NCBI GenBank assembly: GCA_049583635.1
Contig: JBAUWF010000101.1
Coordinates: 1 to 5,839 of the forward strand
Source of the DNA: Dokdonella_A sp049583635
GTDB taxonomy: Bacteria > Pseudomonadota > Gammaproteobacteria > Xanthomonadales > Rhodanobacteraceae
Length of the DNA stretch: 5,839 nt
Reading direction: 5' to 3'
Part shown: piece after piece, positions 5,660 through 5,839 of the stretch
How the letters are laid out: each line of letters starts with the position of its first letter
Position numbering within the stretch: position 1 is the stretch's first letter
The notes under the pieces: generated by a model
Told to the model about the DNA's origin: nothing
The model's input: only the letters and a program-made list of their open reading frames with translations
Database searches by the model: none
Program-made: the position numbers and the translations under genes

Positions 5660-5839
5660 GATCGATCCGCCCGGCGTAGCGTGTGGTGCGGCGAACTTTG
5701 ACGCGGCGCCAAGATGGCGGACGGGAAACGACTGCGAGGATTCACCACGGATGTAAAACATCGAGTTCGACCCATCTGCTGATGGACCGACCGGCGTCGC
5801 GTGGGTTGCGCTGATCAGATGTTCGGGCAGTTGGGGGGG
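5660..5839. other. Right-end non-coding stretch
   Basis: These 180 bases follow the DoxX-like stop (TGA at 5657-5659). No credible start with a ribosome site and no intrinsic terminator with a T-run are visible. Small hairpins exist: CGCCA/TGGCG (5707-5711, 5715-5719) and CCATC/GATGG (5772-5776, 5781-5785). A 20-base segment at 5671-5690 recurs with 17/20 identity at 5791-5810. The minus strand stays open in one frame to the right edge, antisense to the DoxX-like gene, but it resembles nothing known. The sequence stops in seven G. Confidence 0.5.

Noticed and set aside
5117..5839. Minus-strand frame antisense to the DoxX-like gene, open to the right edge
   Set aside because: Low-complexity, Gln/Arg-rich product with no start signal and no family resemblance. 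The plus-strand gene has four membrane helices and a strong ribosome site.

Overview
This is a 5.8 kb GC-rich window. It carries the upstream half of an arsenic-resistance operon, a large secreted Asp-box (BNR/Vps10-like) propeller protein, and a small four-helix membrane protein. The codon style and the gene families (AfArsR-type ArsR, thiol-type ArsC, Acr3, and a two-propeller exoprotein common in Xanthomonadales) suggest a gammaproteobacterium near Xanthomonadaceae/Rhodanobacteraceae. That placement is inference from family habit, not a search result.

Layout, left to right. (1) Positions 1-1427, minus strand: arsR (1427-1068), then a possible 52-codon bridging ORF (1071-913), then arsC (916-383), then acr3 (386 to beyond the left edge). 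The joins are tight: arsC and acr3 share ATGA, and the bridging ORF joins arsR through TTGA and arsC through ATGA. A 24-bp AT-rich inverted repeat lies over the predicted arsR -10 region and start codon, so the mRNA is probably leaderless or nearly so and autorepressed. (2) Positions 1450-1661: a non-coding gap with a nested set of inverted repeats (1509-1568). (3) Positions 1662-4844, minus strand: a 1060-residue exported protein with eleven Asp-box motifs and a helical C-terminal region. (4) Positions 4845-5245: a 401-bp divergent intergenic region with foldable inverted repeats (4919-5026) and a perfect 11-bp tandem duplication (5186-5207). (5) Positions 5246-5659, plus strand: a 137-residue DoxX-like membrane protein with a strong Shine-Dalgarno. 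(6) Positions 5660-5839: no convincing gene. The window ends in a run of seven G.

How the genes work together: ArsR senses As(III) and de-represses its operon, ArsC reduces arsenate to arsenite, and Acr3 expels arsenite. Nothing in the sequence ties the propeller protein or the DoxX-like protein functionally to arsenic. No mobile element, tRNA, rRNA or CRISPR array was seen. The parts most worth a second look are the arsR-arsC bridging ORF, the leaderless operator/promoter, and the repeats and foldable DNA in the divergent intergenic region.
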